DNA of 64,000 bases from PFJX01 sp044227325 (GTDB taxonomy: Bacteria; Pseudomonadota; Gammaproteobacteria; Burkholderiales; Thiobacillaceae). The stretch's first letter is position 1; every line of letters starts with the position of its first letter. The stretch lies in the NCBI GenBank assembly GCA_044227325.1, contig JBGAFI010000001.1, positions 124,001 through 188,000 of the forward strand, in the 5' to 3' direction. Positions 1-7,142 of the stretch are shown here, in pieces. The position numbers were made by a program, and so were the translations under genes. The notes under the pieces are model-generated. The model saw only the letters and a program-made list of their open reading frames with translations, did not search any database and was not told the DNA's origin.

Positions 1-324
1 CACCTCGAACTGGGACAGGAAATCCGGATTGGGATTGCGCGGAAAGGTGTTCTTCTCCTTGTCCCACTTGTCGTAGTGCATGATGCCGAAGGAGGCTTGG
101 CCGTCGAGGCCGTCGGGCGAGCCGACGAACAGCACCTCCTCGATGGTGCGCACGTCCACGAACAGGACCTTGGGCGCGTGCTGCTTGAGGAACTCCGGCA
201 CGTCCTTGGCTTCCAGGTACAGGCCCATCTTGGTCTGCTTGATCTTGGCCAGGCTGGCCGGGTCCACGGCCTGGGCGTTGACGGCGAACAAAGCGAATAC
301 CAGGGCGAACAGCACTGCGCGCAT
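1..324 (-). CDS. Rhodanese-like exported protein (3' part missing)
   Basis: The reading frame starts at an ATG (324-322) behind a good GGAGGAG ribosome site and runs off the window edge, so only about 108 N-terminal residues are visible. Residues 1-19 form a signal peptide ending in an AQA-type cleavage site. The following segment (KVLFVDVRTIEEVLFVG) matches the start of a rhodanese fold, with the typical VDVRT strand. The catalytic cysteine loop would lie beyond the edge, so activity cannot be judged. It is probably a periplasmic sulfane-sulfur or redox-related protein. It lies 35 bp behind the DUF302 gene, in line with the sulfur/oxygen-related genes upstream. Confidence 0.7.
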   Translation of the reverse strand, partial: MRAVLFALVFALFAVNAQAVDPASLAKIKQTKMGLYLEAKDVPEFLKQHAPKVLFVDVRTIEEVLFVGSPDGLDGQASFGIMHYDKWDKEKNTFPRNPNPDFLSQFEV

Positions 325-359
325 GACGCTCTCCTCCTATCGTGGCCGAACGGAATCGT

Positions 360-749
360 TCAGCCGCGTAGTTTAGCGAGAACCCCGGCGAGATGGGACG
401 CGGCGTCGTTCATGGCCGCGGTGATATCCGCGTTGCCGGCCAGCCCGGCCACGGTGGCCGGATCCTGCAGGGCGAAGCGGGTCTTGCCCGGTTCGCTTTC
501 GTAGGCGCAGCAGCCGCAGGGCAGCAGGGCGCCGGCGTCCCTGTCGGCTTCGATGACGCGCTTGGCGATGCCGGGCGCGCACACGCCGAGCAGGCGGTAG
601 GGCGGGATGTCGTGGTTGATCTTGGCCTTCATGATGGCCTGCACGTCCACTTCGGAAACAATGCCCATCTTGGCTTCCGTCAGGGCGGCCTTGAATTTCT
701 CGATGGCCTGGTCGATGGGCAGGGGCAGTTCTACGGTCAGGGCGTACAT
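360..749 (-). CDS. DUF302 family protein
   Basis: This is a 129-residue soluble protein. The start at MYALTVELPLP is preferred to a longer in-frame extension because the DUF302 fold begins here (amphipathic first strand, then the helix QAIEKFKAALTEAKMGIVSEVD) and a GAGG site precedes it. DUF302 proteins are small alpha/beta proteins of unknown biochemistry, often found near sulfur or haem genes. The segment GALLPCGCCAYES carries a C-x-CC cluster that could bind metal or be redox active (inference). The gene lies 11 bp downstream of the truncated haemoglobin gene, so the two are probably co-transcribed. Confidence 0.8.
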   Translation of the reverse strand: MYALTVELPLPIDQAIEKFKAALTEAKMGIVSEVDVQAIMKAKINHDIPPYRLLGVCAPGIAKRVIEADRDAGALLPCGCCAYESEPGKTRFALQDPATVAGLAGNADITAAMNDAASHLAGVLAKLRG

Positions 750-760
750 GGTGATTCCTC

Positions 761-1174
761 TCAATGTTGGTGATGGTGATGGCCGTGCGCCGCGGCCTGG
801 TTGCGCATGTGGTCGGCGACCTTGGCGAAGGCCTGGTACAGCTCGCTTCTCAGCTTCTCGTCCTCCACCACTTCGTCCAGGGCCAGCTTCATGCAGTGCA
901 TCCACTGGTCCCGCTCCGCGTCGCCGATGGGGAAGGGCAGATGGCGCCGGCGCAGGAACACCTCGCCGTGCTTCTGTACGTAGAGTTGGGGGCCGCCCAT
1001 CCAGCCGGACAGGAAGTCGAACAGCTTCTGGCGCGAGCCGGCCAGGCTTTCCGCGTGCAGCTTGCGGATGCCCCAGACCTCGGGCAGTTCGTCCATGTGG
1101 TCGTAGAAGCGGTCCACCAGTTCGCGCACCTTGGCTTCGCCGCCGATGCGCAGGTAATGGGTCATGATGTTCAT
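761..1174 (-). CDS. Group II truncated haemoglobin
   Basis: This 137-residue protein has the layout of a 2-over-2 haemoglobin: an N-terminal GGEAKVRELVDRFYDHMDE helix pair, the LYVQKHGEVFLRRRHLPFPIGDAERDQWMHCM segment with the proximal-histidine region, and a C-terminal helix. The H-x-PFPIG and W-x-x-CM pattern is typical of group II (TrHbO-like) globins, which bind O2, NO or sulfide in the cytoplasm. The C-terminus adds HGHHHHQH, a histidine-rich tail absent from most relatives and a likely metal-binding site. Its neighbours, an SQR-like flavoprotein and a DUF302 protein, fit a role in NO, oxygen or sulfide chemistry (inference). Confidence 0.88.
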   Translation of the reverse strand: MNIMTHYLRIGGEAKVRELVDRFYDHMDELPEVWGIRKLHAESLAGSRQKLFDFLSGWMGGPQLYVQKHGEVFLRRRHLPFPIGDAERDQWMHCMKLALDEVVEDEKLRSELYQAFAKVADHMRNQAAAHGHHHHQH

Positions 1175-1243
1175 GGCGTGGGGGAATATAAGAGTTCGAT
1201 GATTTTAACCGGGAGGGTGGCGAAACCGCGGCTTATGCGCGGG

Positions 1244-2383
1244 CTACTTCCGGAATGCTTTCAGATAATGGCTCTCGAAGAAGCGCTTGGCCCAATGGAA
1301 CAGGCGGCAGGAAGGCAGCAGCACGGAACGCTTCAGGTCGCGGTAGACCAGGATGCCCCGGTCCAGGGTGTCGACGATGCAGATCAGCTCGATCTTGAAG
1401 CGGGCCGTGGGCGCCTTGCCGTCCAGGGCCAGCAGCAGGTTTTCCGCCGCCGCCTTGGCCTGCAGGTCGGCCATGTGGGCCTGCTTGGGCATCCAGTCCG
1501 GACCCGGGAAGCTGCCCGCGTCGCCGGCCACGAACACCTTGTCGGCGCCCTCGGCGCGGCAGAATTCGTCCGCCTTGAGGAAGCCGCCGGGGGAGAGCGG
1601 CAACCCGGATTCGGGCGCCCAGGCGGGACCGGTGAGGCCGGGCATGAACAGGATCAGGTCGGCGTTGATGTGGCCGCCCTCGGTGTCCACGCCCTGTTCG
1701 GAAAAGCCCAGGGGCTTGTGGCCCAGGTGGGTGTCGATGCGCCGCTTCGCCATTTCGGCGAGCAGTCCGGTCACCGCCTTCTCGCCCAGGCGCTTGCCCG
1801 GCTCGGCGGCGGCGTTGAAGAAGGTCAGCTCGATCTTGTCCCGCTTGCCCTGCCGGCGCAGCAGGGTGTCCAGGCCGAACAGCAGTTCGAACATGGGGCC
1901 GCCGCGCATCGCGGAAGGCTCGTTGGGATTGCCGCCGAAGCCCAGGGCGATGCGGCCGCTTTGCATGGCGTTGATCCGGTCGCGGATCGCCTCCGCCGCC
2001 GGCACGCCTTCGCACAGGGTGATGGCGTGCTCGATGCCGGGCAGCTTCTTGATGAAGCGGCCGCCGCTGGCGATGAGCAGGGCGTCGTTGGCGATCTCGC
2101 CGGCATCCGTCAGCACCGTGCGGCCACCGTCCTTGAGGCCGGTGACGCGGCCGGCGACGAATTCGATGCGGTGTTCCTTGAGAAAGCGGTCCAGGGGCAG
2201 GATCAGATCGCGGCCGTCGCGCAGGCCGCTGGGAATCCAGATCAGGCTGGGCAGATAGACGAACTCGGCCTTGGGCGCGACCAGGGCGATGCGGGCCTGC
2301 GGCGCGCGTCGGCGCAGTTCGCGCGCGGCGGTGAGGGCGGCGAAGCCGGCGCCGAGAATGACGATGCGGGGTGAGACGTTCAT
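1244..2383 (-). CDS. FAD-dependent oxidoreductase, sulfide:quinone reductase-like
   Basis: This 379-residue flavoprotein opens with the FAD dinucleotide motif VILGAGFAALTAARELRRR (residues 7-25). It has the second FAD contact FVAGDAGSFPGPDWMPKQAHMADLQAKAAAENLL near residue 300, followed by the CIVDTLDRGILVYRD segment and a basic, aromatic C-terminus (LFHWAKRFFESHYLKAF) like the membrane-anchoring amphipathic helices of SQR and NDH-2 enzymes. The closest family by pattern is the SQR/flavocytochrome c sulfide dehydrogenase group, which oxidises sulfide and passes electrons to quinone. The redox cysteine pair of classical SQR is not clearly placed (cysteines occur at CEGV, FCRAEG, ICIVD and PSCRL), so the substrate is uncertain. 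The ATG follows a short leader 126 bp after the NifX-like gene. Confidence 0.7.
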   Translation of the reverse strand: MNVSPRIVILGAGFAALTAARELRRRAPQARIALVAPKAEFVYLPSLIWIPSGLRDGRDLILPLDRFLKEHRIEFVAGRVTGLKDGGRTVLTDAGEIANDALLIASGGRFIKKLPGIEHAITLCEGVPAAEAIRDRINAMQSGRIALGFGGNPNEPSAMRGGPMFELLFGLDTLLRRQGKRDKIELTFFNAAAEPGKRLGEKAVTGLLAEMAKRRIDTHLGHKPLGFSEQGVDTEGGHINADLILFMPGLTGPAWAPESGLPLSPGGFLKADEFCRAEGADKVFVAGDAGSFPGPDWMPKQAHMADLQAKAAAENLLLALDGKAPTARFKIELICIVDTLDRGILVYRDLKRSVLLPSCRLFHWAKRFFESHYLKAFRK

Positions 2384-2509
2384 GGGACTCCAGGGTGAGG
2401 ATTCAAACGGTTATGGCTAGCGGGCGGCGGGACGTCTGGCACGTCCAGCGCGTATTTTGCCCCCAACGCCGGGATTCCGGCCGGCGCGGCTTGATTACAT
2501 GTCGTCCGT

Positions 2510-2866
2510 TCAGTGCCGGCTGTGGCAGTCGGACCCGCCGCAGGACAGCGGCGGCAGTTCCCGCAGGTTGCCGTTGAGCCAGGCGGCCACCGCCCGGTCC
2601 GGATCGCTTTCCAGCGTGGTCACGGCTTCGACGCCGTGGCGCTGGAGGTAGGCGCGCAGGGTATCGGCCATGCCCGCGCTGATCAGGACATTGATACCGG
2701 CGAGCTGAGCGGGAAAGGCGTCGTGGAAGCAGGACTCGCCGTTCAGTTCGAGCAGGCGCTTGTCCACCACGTCGGCATAGGCGGTGTCGTAGATCCAGAA
2801 ATTGCGGCATTTGCCCGCGTGGCCGGTGACGCTGCCGCGGTCCTGGCTGGTGACGGCGATTTTCAT
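2510..2866 (-). CDS. NifX/NifB-domain (dinitrogenase cofactor-binding family) protein 1
   Basis: This 118-residue single-domain protein begins MKIAVTSQDRGSVTGHAGKC, the N-terminal strand and glycine-rich loop of the NifX/NafY/NifB-C family, which bind iron-molybdenum cofactor precursors or other metal clusters. The core follows the family: DVVDKRLLEL, then INVLISAGMADTLRAYLQRHGVEAVTTLESDPDRAVAAWLNG. The C-terminus ends CGGSDCHSRH, a cysteine/histidine tail. No nif genes occur nearby, so a nitrogenase role is unlikely. A paralogue (27773-28198) shares the framework and closes the cytochrome bd operon. A consensus sigma-54 promoter lies about 40 bp upstream of the start. Confidence 0.85.
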   Translation of the reverse strand: MKIAVTSQDRGSVTGHAGKCRNFWIYDTAYADVVDKRLLELNGESCFHDAFPAQLAGINVLISAGMADTLRAYLQRHGVEAVTTLESDPDRAVAAWLNGNLRELPPLSCGGSDCHSRH

Positions 2867-2905
2867 GGTAGGTGTGGATTTCGAAAATTGGCTGTCAGGT
2901 GATTG

Positions 2906-2921
2906 AGCAATCCCCGTGCCA
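2906..2921 (-). promoter_or_regulatory. Sigma-54 (RpoN) promoter of the NifX-like gene 1 / SQR-like operon
   Basis: Read on the minus strand the sequence is TGGCACGGGGATTGCT, an exact match to TGGCACG-N4-TTGCT with the GG and GC elements ten bases apart. The start point should lie about 12 bases past the GC, near 2895, giving a leader of roughly 30 bases before the ATG at 2866. The spacing and sequence mirror the cydP promoter at 31368-31383. Confidence 0.8.
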
Positions 2922-3028
2922 AGCTTTCACATGGCCGTGCCGAGCGATGCGCGTCATGCCTGGGGCGGCTTGGCGCGCGATCTCCCGAGTCCGTGCCCAG
3001 CGGCGAGGAGGACGTACGGCACCTGGAC

Positions 3029-3063
3029 TGACAATTTTGGCAAAGCGTGCGACAGGAGTGACA
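3029..3063. promoter_or_regulatory. Candidate enhancer site with TGACA repeats
   Basis: On the plus strand TGACA (3029), CGACA (3050) and TGACA (3059) occur within 35 bases. The last two form YGACA-N4-TGACA, the same arrangement seen at 31468-31481 upstream of cydP. The site lies about 110-140 bases upstream of the sigma-54 promoter, a normal distance for an enhancer-binding protein. The link to the regulator at 31503 is inferred. Confidence 0.45.
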
Positions 3064-3074
3064 GGCGAGGCGGA

Positions 3075-3575
3075 TCAGACGCCGCCGCTGTGCACGATCG
3101 CGTAATAGGTCTTTTCCAGTTCCAGCTTGTGCTTGGTTTCCTCGCTGGCCAGGTAGCGGAACAGCTCGCGTATGGGACCGGCCGGGGCGGTTTCGGACAG
3201 TTCGCCGTAGTGCGTCATGGCCGCGTGTTCCCGGCCCATGGCGTATTGCAGCACGGCCTGATCATCCGGGTTCTCGCCCAGGTCGGGGACGTGCACGCAA
3301 TCGGAGAATTTGCTGTCGCTGGCGGTGCGCTGGATTTCCATGCGCACCTGCTCGGCGATGTCCGCGCGGCTGGCCAGGGCGCCGAACAGGTCGTAGTGGC
3401 GCTGTTCCTCCGCCGCCAATTCCTCCACCAGATAGCGGATGCGCTTGCTGACCTTGGGGATCAGGGCGGTGTAGAAATCCCGGGCGGTCTCCTCGAAATG
3501 GGTGGCGACTTCCAGGATTTCCTTGAGGGAGGTCTTGCCGCGCAGGCGTTCTATTCCATGGGTGCCTTCAGTCAT
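3075..3575 (-). CDS. Ferritin-like / rubrerythrin-type diiron protein
   Basis: This 166-residue helical protein has an E...EExxH pattern repeated in two helix pairs: THFEETARDFY with ELAAEEQRHYDLFG, and AMGREHAAMTHYGELSE with YLASEETKHKLELEK. These are the diiron ligands of the ferritin-like/erythrin superfamily. No C-terminal rubredoxin cysteines are present. The start is the ATG at 3575 behind AGGAGG; it overlaps the stop of the upstream NuoI-GltD gene as ATGA, so translation is coupled. It is therefore the last cistron of the Mrp-Nuo-like operon. Related proteins detoxify peroxide or handle iron. Here it may protect or load the Fe-S rich complex (inference). Confidence 0.8.
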   Translation of the reverse strand: MTEGTHGIERLRGKTSLKEILEVATHFEETARDFYTALIPKVSKRIRYLVEELAAEEQRHYDLFGALASRADIAEQVRMEIQRTASDSKFSDCVHVPDLGENPDDQAVLQYAMGREHAAMTHYGELSETAPAGPIRELFRYLASEETKHKLELEKTYYAIVHSGGV

Positions 3576-5386
3576 TTGTTTGCCTCCTGAGGAACCTGCA
3601 AGGAAGGAACCAGCACCGCGTGGATGCTGGCGGCGATGCGATGGCCGTCCGCCACCGCATGCACCACGTCCGGGCCGGCCACGCAGTCTCCCCCCGCCCA
3701 CAGCCAGGGCTCGGAGGTGCGGCCGTCGGCGTCGATCTTGATGCGGCCCCGGTTCCATTCCAGTTGCTCCGTCAGCGCATCGCCCAGCAGGGCCGTGTCG
3801 GCGAACTGGCCGATGGCCTCGATCACCGTGTCGCAGGCGTGGATGGTCTCGTCCGCGTCGTCATAGCGGGGCGCGAAGCGTTTGTTCTCGTCGAAGATGG
3901 ACAGCACCTTCCAGGTCTTGAGGCCGATGAGCTTGCCGTGGGCGTCGATCTCGCAGCCCTGGGGGCCGCATTTGTCGCGGATGACGATGCCTTCCTCCAG
4001 GGCTTCCTTGATCTCGTCCGGATCGGCCATGAAGTGCTCCTGGTCCTCCAGGGCGGTGACCACCACGTCCACGTGGCCGAACTGCACCTTCTGCATGCGG
4101 GCCAGGGAGCGGGCGATGTCCATGGCCACGTTGCCGCCGCCGATGACCACGGCGCAGTGGGGCAGCTCGAAAGCTTCGTTGGCGGTGATCTTGTGCAGCA
4201 GGTCCACGGCCCGGTAGACCTTCTCGTGCTCGGAGTTGGGGATGCGGGTCTGGCGGCCCTCCTGCAGGCCGATGGCCAGCACCACCGCGTCGTGGTCCCG
4301 GCGCAGTTCGTCCAGGGTCTTGTCCACGCCGATGCGGCAGTTGTATTCGATCTTCACGCCCATGGAGACGATGACCGCCACGTCCCGGTCCAGGGCGCTG
4401 TAGGGCAGGCGGTATTCGGGGATGCCGTAGCGGGTCATGCCGCCGGCGTGGGCGCTGGCCTCGAACACGGCGACGGCGTGGCCCATGCGCGCCAGGTCGA
4501 AGGCGGCGGTGAGGCCGGCCGGGCCGGCGCCGATGATGGCCACCTTCTTGCCGGTGCCGGGGGCGGGGCGGCCGATGATGTCCGGATAGCGGTCGTAGGG
4601 CACCTGCTCGACGATGTGTCTCTTCAACCAGCGGATGGCGATGGGGTCCCCCTCGTGGCGGGCGGCGCAGGCGTCCTCGCACTTGTGGGTGCAGACCCGG
4701 CCGCACACCTGGGAGAAGGGGTTGGTCTCGTACAGCAGCTTCAGGCCCCGCTCGTAGTCCCCATCGCGGACGGCGGCGATGTACTGGGGCACCGCCATGT
4801 GGGTGGGGCAGGTGGCCACGCACAGGCCGCAGGCCACGCAGCGGTCCGCCTCCAGGGCCGCCTGCTCCTTCGTGTAGCCGTGCACGATCTCCTTGAAGTT
4901 GTCGCTGCGCTCCTCCGGGTGCATCTCGCCCATGGGGATGCGGAACTGGCCCGTGAGGCGGTGGCCGTCCGGGCGGCGGTAGCCCGCCTCGACCTTGTTC
5001 CATTCCAGCTTGTCCACGCCGGGGGTATAGCGGAAGGCGTCCGGGTCGCTCTCCACCCACTTGTAGACGTTGGACATGGTCAGCGACTGGGTCATGCACA
5101 CGTCCACGCACAGGGCGCACCAGCAGCAGCGGCCATAGTCGATGCGGGGGCGCAGGCCGGAGTCGCCCTGTTTGGTCTCGATGCCCGCCACCGGCAGCAT
5201 GTCGATGGCGCCGTTCTGGCAGATGGTCTCGCAAGTGCCGCAGCCGATGCACTTGGCCATGTCGTTCTGGTGGAAGCCCCGGTAGCGGTGCGCGGCCTCC
5301 CGGTTCAGCGGGTCCTCGATGGACACCGGGTCGCGGAACAGGTGCTTCCAGGCGGTGAAGGGGGAGAGGAGGTCCTTGACGCTCAT
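3572..5386 (-). CDS. NuoI-like / GltD-like fusion flavoprotein (NAD(P)H:Fe-S oxidoreductase)
   Basis: This 604-residue protein joins two known modules. Residues 40-100 hold two ferredoxin-type [4Fe-4S] motifs (C46xxCxxCxxxC56 and C87xxCxxCxxxC97), as in NuoI. From residue 180 on it is like the small subunit of glutamate synthase and the NfnB flavoprotein: C183xxCxxCxxxC193, C228-x3-C-x3-C-x3-C240, an FAD site GAGPAGLTAAFDLAR at 287-300, a nucleotide site GGGNVAMD near 405, and AGGD near the C-terminus. The fusion would take hydride from NAD(P)H and feed electrons through its clusters into the NuoB/D-like subunits, replacing NuoEFG (inference). It sits between nuoD-like and ferritin-like genes with overlap or 2-bp spacing. 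Confidence 0.85.
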   Translation of the reverse strand: MSVKDLLSPFTAWKHLFRDPVSIEDPLNREAAHRYRGFHQNDMAKCIGCGTCETICQNGAIDMLPVAGIETKQGDSGLRPRIDYGRCCWCALCVDVCMTQSLTMSNVYKWVESDPDAFRYTPGVDKLEWNKVEAGYRRPDGHRLTGQFRIPMGEMHPEERSDNFKEIVHGYTKEQAALEADRCVACGLCVATCPTHMAVPQYIAAVRDGDYERGLKLLYETNPFSQVCGRVCTHKCEDACAARHEGDPIAIRWLKRHIVEQVPYDRYPDIIGRPAPGTGKKVAIIGAGPAGLTAAFDLARMGHAVAVFEASAHAGGMTRYGIPEYRLPYSALDRDVAVIVSMGVKIEYNCRIGVDKTLDELRRDHDAVVLAIGLQEGRQTRIPNSEHEKVYRAVDLLHKITANEAFELPHCAVVIGGGNVAMDIARSLARMQKVQFGHVDVVVTALEDQEHFMADPDEIKEALEEGIVIRDKCGPQGCEIDAHGKLIGLKTWKVLSIFDENKRFAPRYDDADETIHACDTVIEAIGQFADTALLGDALTEQLEWNRGRIKIDADGRTSEPWLWAGGDCVAGPDVVHAVADGHRIAASIHAVLVPSLQVPQEANK

Positions 5387-5388
5387 GG

Positions 5389-6564
5389 CTATCTCTCAAT
5401 CTCCGGGGGATAGGTATGCAGCGACACCATCAAGGCTGCCACGTCGGAGATGTTGATGTTGACGATCATCCGCTCCAGCAGGGCCATGGCGTGGGTGTAG
5501 GACGGACCCCGCACGTTGACCCGGCGCGGGTAGCCGGAGCCGTCGGTGACCAGGTAGTAGCCGTACTCGCCCCGGGAACACTCGCCCCGCACGTAGGTTT
5601 CGCCGCGCGGAATCTTCCAGTGCAGCATGCTGGGCATGGGGGCCATGATGGGGCCATCCTTGGGCATTTTCGCCAGGATCTGGCGGATCAGATCCACGGA
5701 CACCAGCACGTCCCGGCGGCGCACGTCGGCCCGGGTGTAGATGTCCGAGTCGTGGCCGATGACGGGTTCGAAATCCAGTTCAGGGTAGACCAGGTAGGGG
5801 GCGTCGCGGCGGACGTCCTTGGCCACGCCGGCGGCGCGGGCGTTGGGGCCGGTGACGCCGTAGGGCTCCAGCCAGGCGGGGTCGATGACGCCGACGCCCA
5901 CGGTGCGTTTCTTGAACACCGCGTTGCAGAACATCACATCCCACACGTCTTTGAGGGTGCGCTCCACCTCCCGCAGGGTCTCTTCCATGCGGCCGGAAAA
6001 GCCTTCCGGCAGCTGGTCCCGCACGCCGCCGGGCATGATGAACATGTGGTAGATGCGGGCGCCGGTCATCTCCTCGAAACGGTCCAGCATCACGTCCCGG
6101 GCATAGGTGGTCCACTGGCCGATGACGCCCTGGCCGATGGCGCCGGCCTGGCCGCCCAGGTACATGAGGTAGCTGTTGATGCGGCCCATCTCCAGGATCA
6201 GGGCGCGAATCCAATGGGCCTTTTCCGGCACTTCCACCCCGGCCAGATCCTCCACGGCCGCGGCGTAGCAGTATTCGTTGAAGTCCGGCTCCGGCACGCA
6301 GATGCGGCAGACGATGGGGAAGCACTGGATGAAGGTGCGCCGCTCCATGAGCTTCTCGAAGCCCCGGTGCAGGTAGCCCACGTGGGTCTTGCCTTCCACC
6401 ACCTCGTCGCCGCACACGGTCAGCTCCACCGACATGTTGCCGGTGATGCCCGGGTGGTTGGGGCCCTGCCACAGCTTCAGGTACTTGCCGGAGGCGAGGT
6501 CGATGTCCAGGCTGCCGTCGGGCTTCATCGCCGGGTATTGGGAGCGGTCGGGGGTGTACGTCAT
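5389..6564 (-). CDS. NuoD/hydrogenase-large-subunit-like protein without full NiFe ligands
   Basis: This 391-residue protein follows the 49-kDa subunit (NuoD) fold: GPNHPGITGNMSVELTVCGDEV, then GYLHRGFEKLMERR, and a C-terminus ending RGPSYTHAMALLERMIVNINISDVAALMVSLHTYPPEIER. At the place of the N-terminal nickel-ligand motif it carries C86-R-I-C89 within QCFPIVCRICVPEPDFNEYC, which resembles the CGIC of hydrogenases and is unlike ordinary NuoD. The C-terminal DPCxxC motif is missing, so a NiFe centre cannot form in the usual way. Group 4-related complexes that keep only the N-terminal CxxC, such as the Pyrococcus MBS/Mbx sulfur reductase as I recall it, are the closest idea. It starts 1 bp after nuoC. 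Confidence 0.88.
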   Translation of the reverse strand: MTYTPDRSQYPAMKPDGSLDIDLASGKYLKLWQGPNHPGITGNMSVELTVCGDEVVEGKTHVGYLHRGFEKLMERRTFIQCFPIVCRICVPEPDFNEYCYAAAVEDLAGVEVPEKAHWIRALILEMGRINSYLMYLGGQAGAIGQGVIGQWTTYARDVMLDRFEEMTGARIYHMFIMPGGVRDQLPEGFSGRMEETLREVERTLKDVWDVMFCNAVFKKRTVGVGVIDPAWLEPYGVTGPNARAAGVAKDVRRDAPYLVYPELDFEPVIGHDSDIYTRADVRRRDVLVSVDLIRQILAKMPKDGPIMAPMPSMLHWKIPRGETYVRGECSRGEYGYYLVTDGSGYPRRVNVRGPSYTHAMALLERMIVNINISDVAALMVSLHTYPPEIER

Positions 6565-6565
6565 C

Positions 6566-7132
6566 TCACTTCCCGTCCGGGTAGAGCTGCTGCTTCATGT
6601 GGGTTTCCGGATCCCGGGTCTCGCGGCCGGGTCGCTGGGCGTAGCTGTCGTTGGCGTACTTCAGGGTGTCGAACTCGCGCCGGTAGGGGGGGATGTCGTT
6701 CCAGCCCTCCAGGATGAATTCCTCGTACACCCGGGGGCTGTCGGGGAAGTCGATGCCGAACATCTCCCGCAGTTCCCGTTGATAGGTGGCGGCCGTGGGC
6801 CAGAGGTCATGGATGCTGGCCATGGCGGTGCCTTCCCGGGGCAGCATGACGCGGATGCCGATGTCCTTGTTCTCGGCCCGGTTGTTCAGCAGATAGGTGA
6901 GCTGGAACTGGCAGTCCGCCTGGTCTTCCTCGTACCAGTCCACCGCCGTCAGCAACACCAGATGGGTGTAGCCCGCCTTGTCCCGCAGGTGCAGCAGGAT
7001 GGCGCGCAGGGCGTCGGCGGGCACGGTGACGAAGGCCAGCGCGTTGGGCGGGGTGTCGCGTTTCACCGTGAGCTCGCCCACGGGAAACAGGGCCTTCAGT
7101 CGGTCGTAGAGGTCGCGCATATTGTTTGCCAT
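6566..7132 (-). CDS. NuoC-like 30-kDa subunit
   Basis: This 188-residue homologue of complex I subunit C has the signature WPTAATYQRELREMFGIDFPDSPRVYEEFILEGW near residues 115-150, and the N-terminal half has the expected alpha/beta fold (THLVLLTAVDWYEEDQADCQFQLTYLLNN). It should form part of the hydrophilic connecting arm next to the B- and D-like subunits. There is no clear Shine-Dalgarno before the ATG at 7132, and MANNMRDLYD offers a second ATG four codons on; tight coupling to nuoB-like (10 bp gap) may compensate. C and D are separate genes here, not fused. Confidence 0.85.
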   Translation of the reverse strand: MANNMRDLYDRLKALFPVGELTVKRDTPPNALAFVTVPADALRAILLHLRDKAGYTHLVLLTAVDWYEEDQADCQFQLTYLLNNRAENKDIGIRVMLPREGTAMASIHDLWPTAATYQRELREMFGIDFPDSPRVYEEFILEGWNDIPPYRREFDTLKYANDSYAQRPGRETRDPETHMKQQLYPDGK

Positions 7133-7142
7133 TAATCGGTCG

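Noticed and set aside
360..905. Longer DUF302 protein with an extra 50-residue N-terminus
   Set aside because: The extension overlaps the haemoglobin gene, is arginine/proline-rich and unlike the family; the ATG at 749 has a ribosome site.
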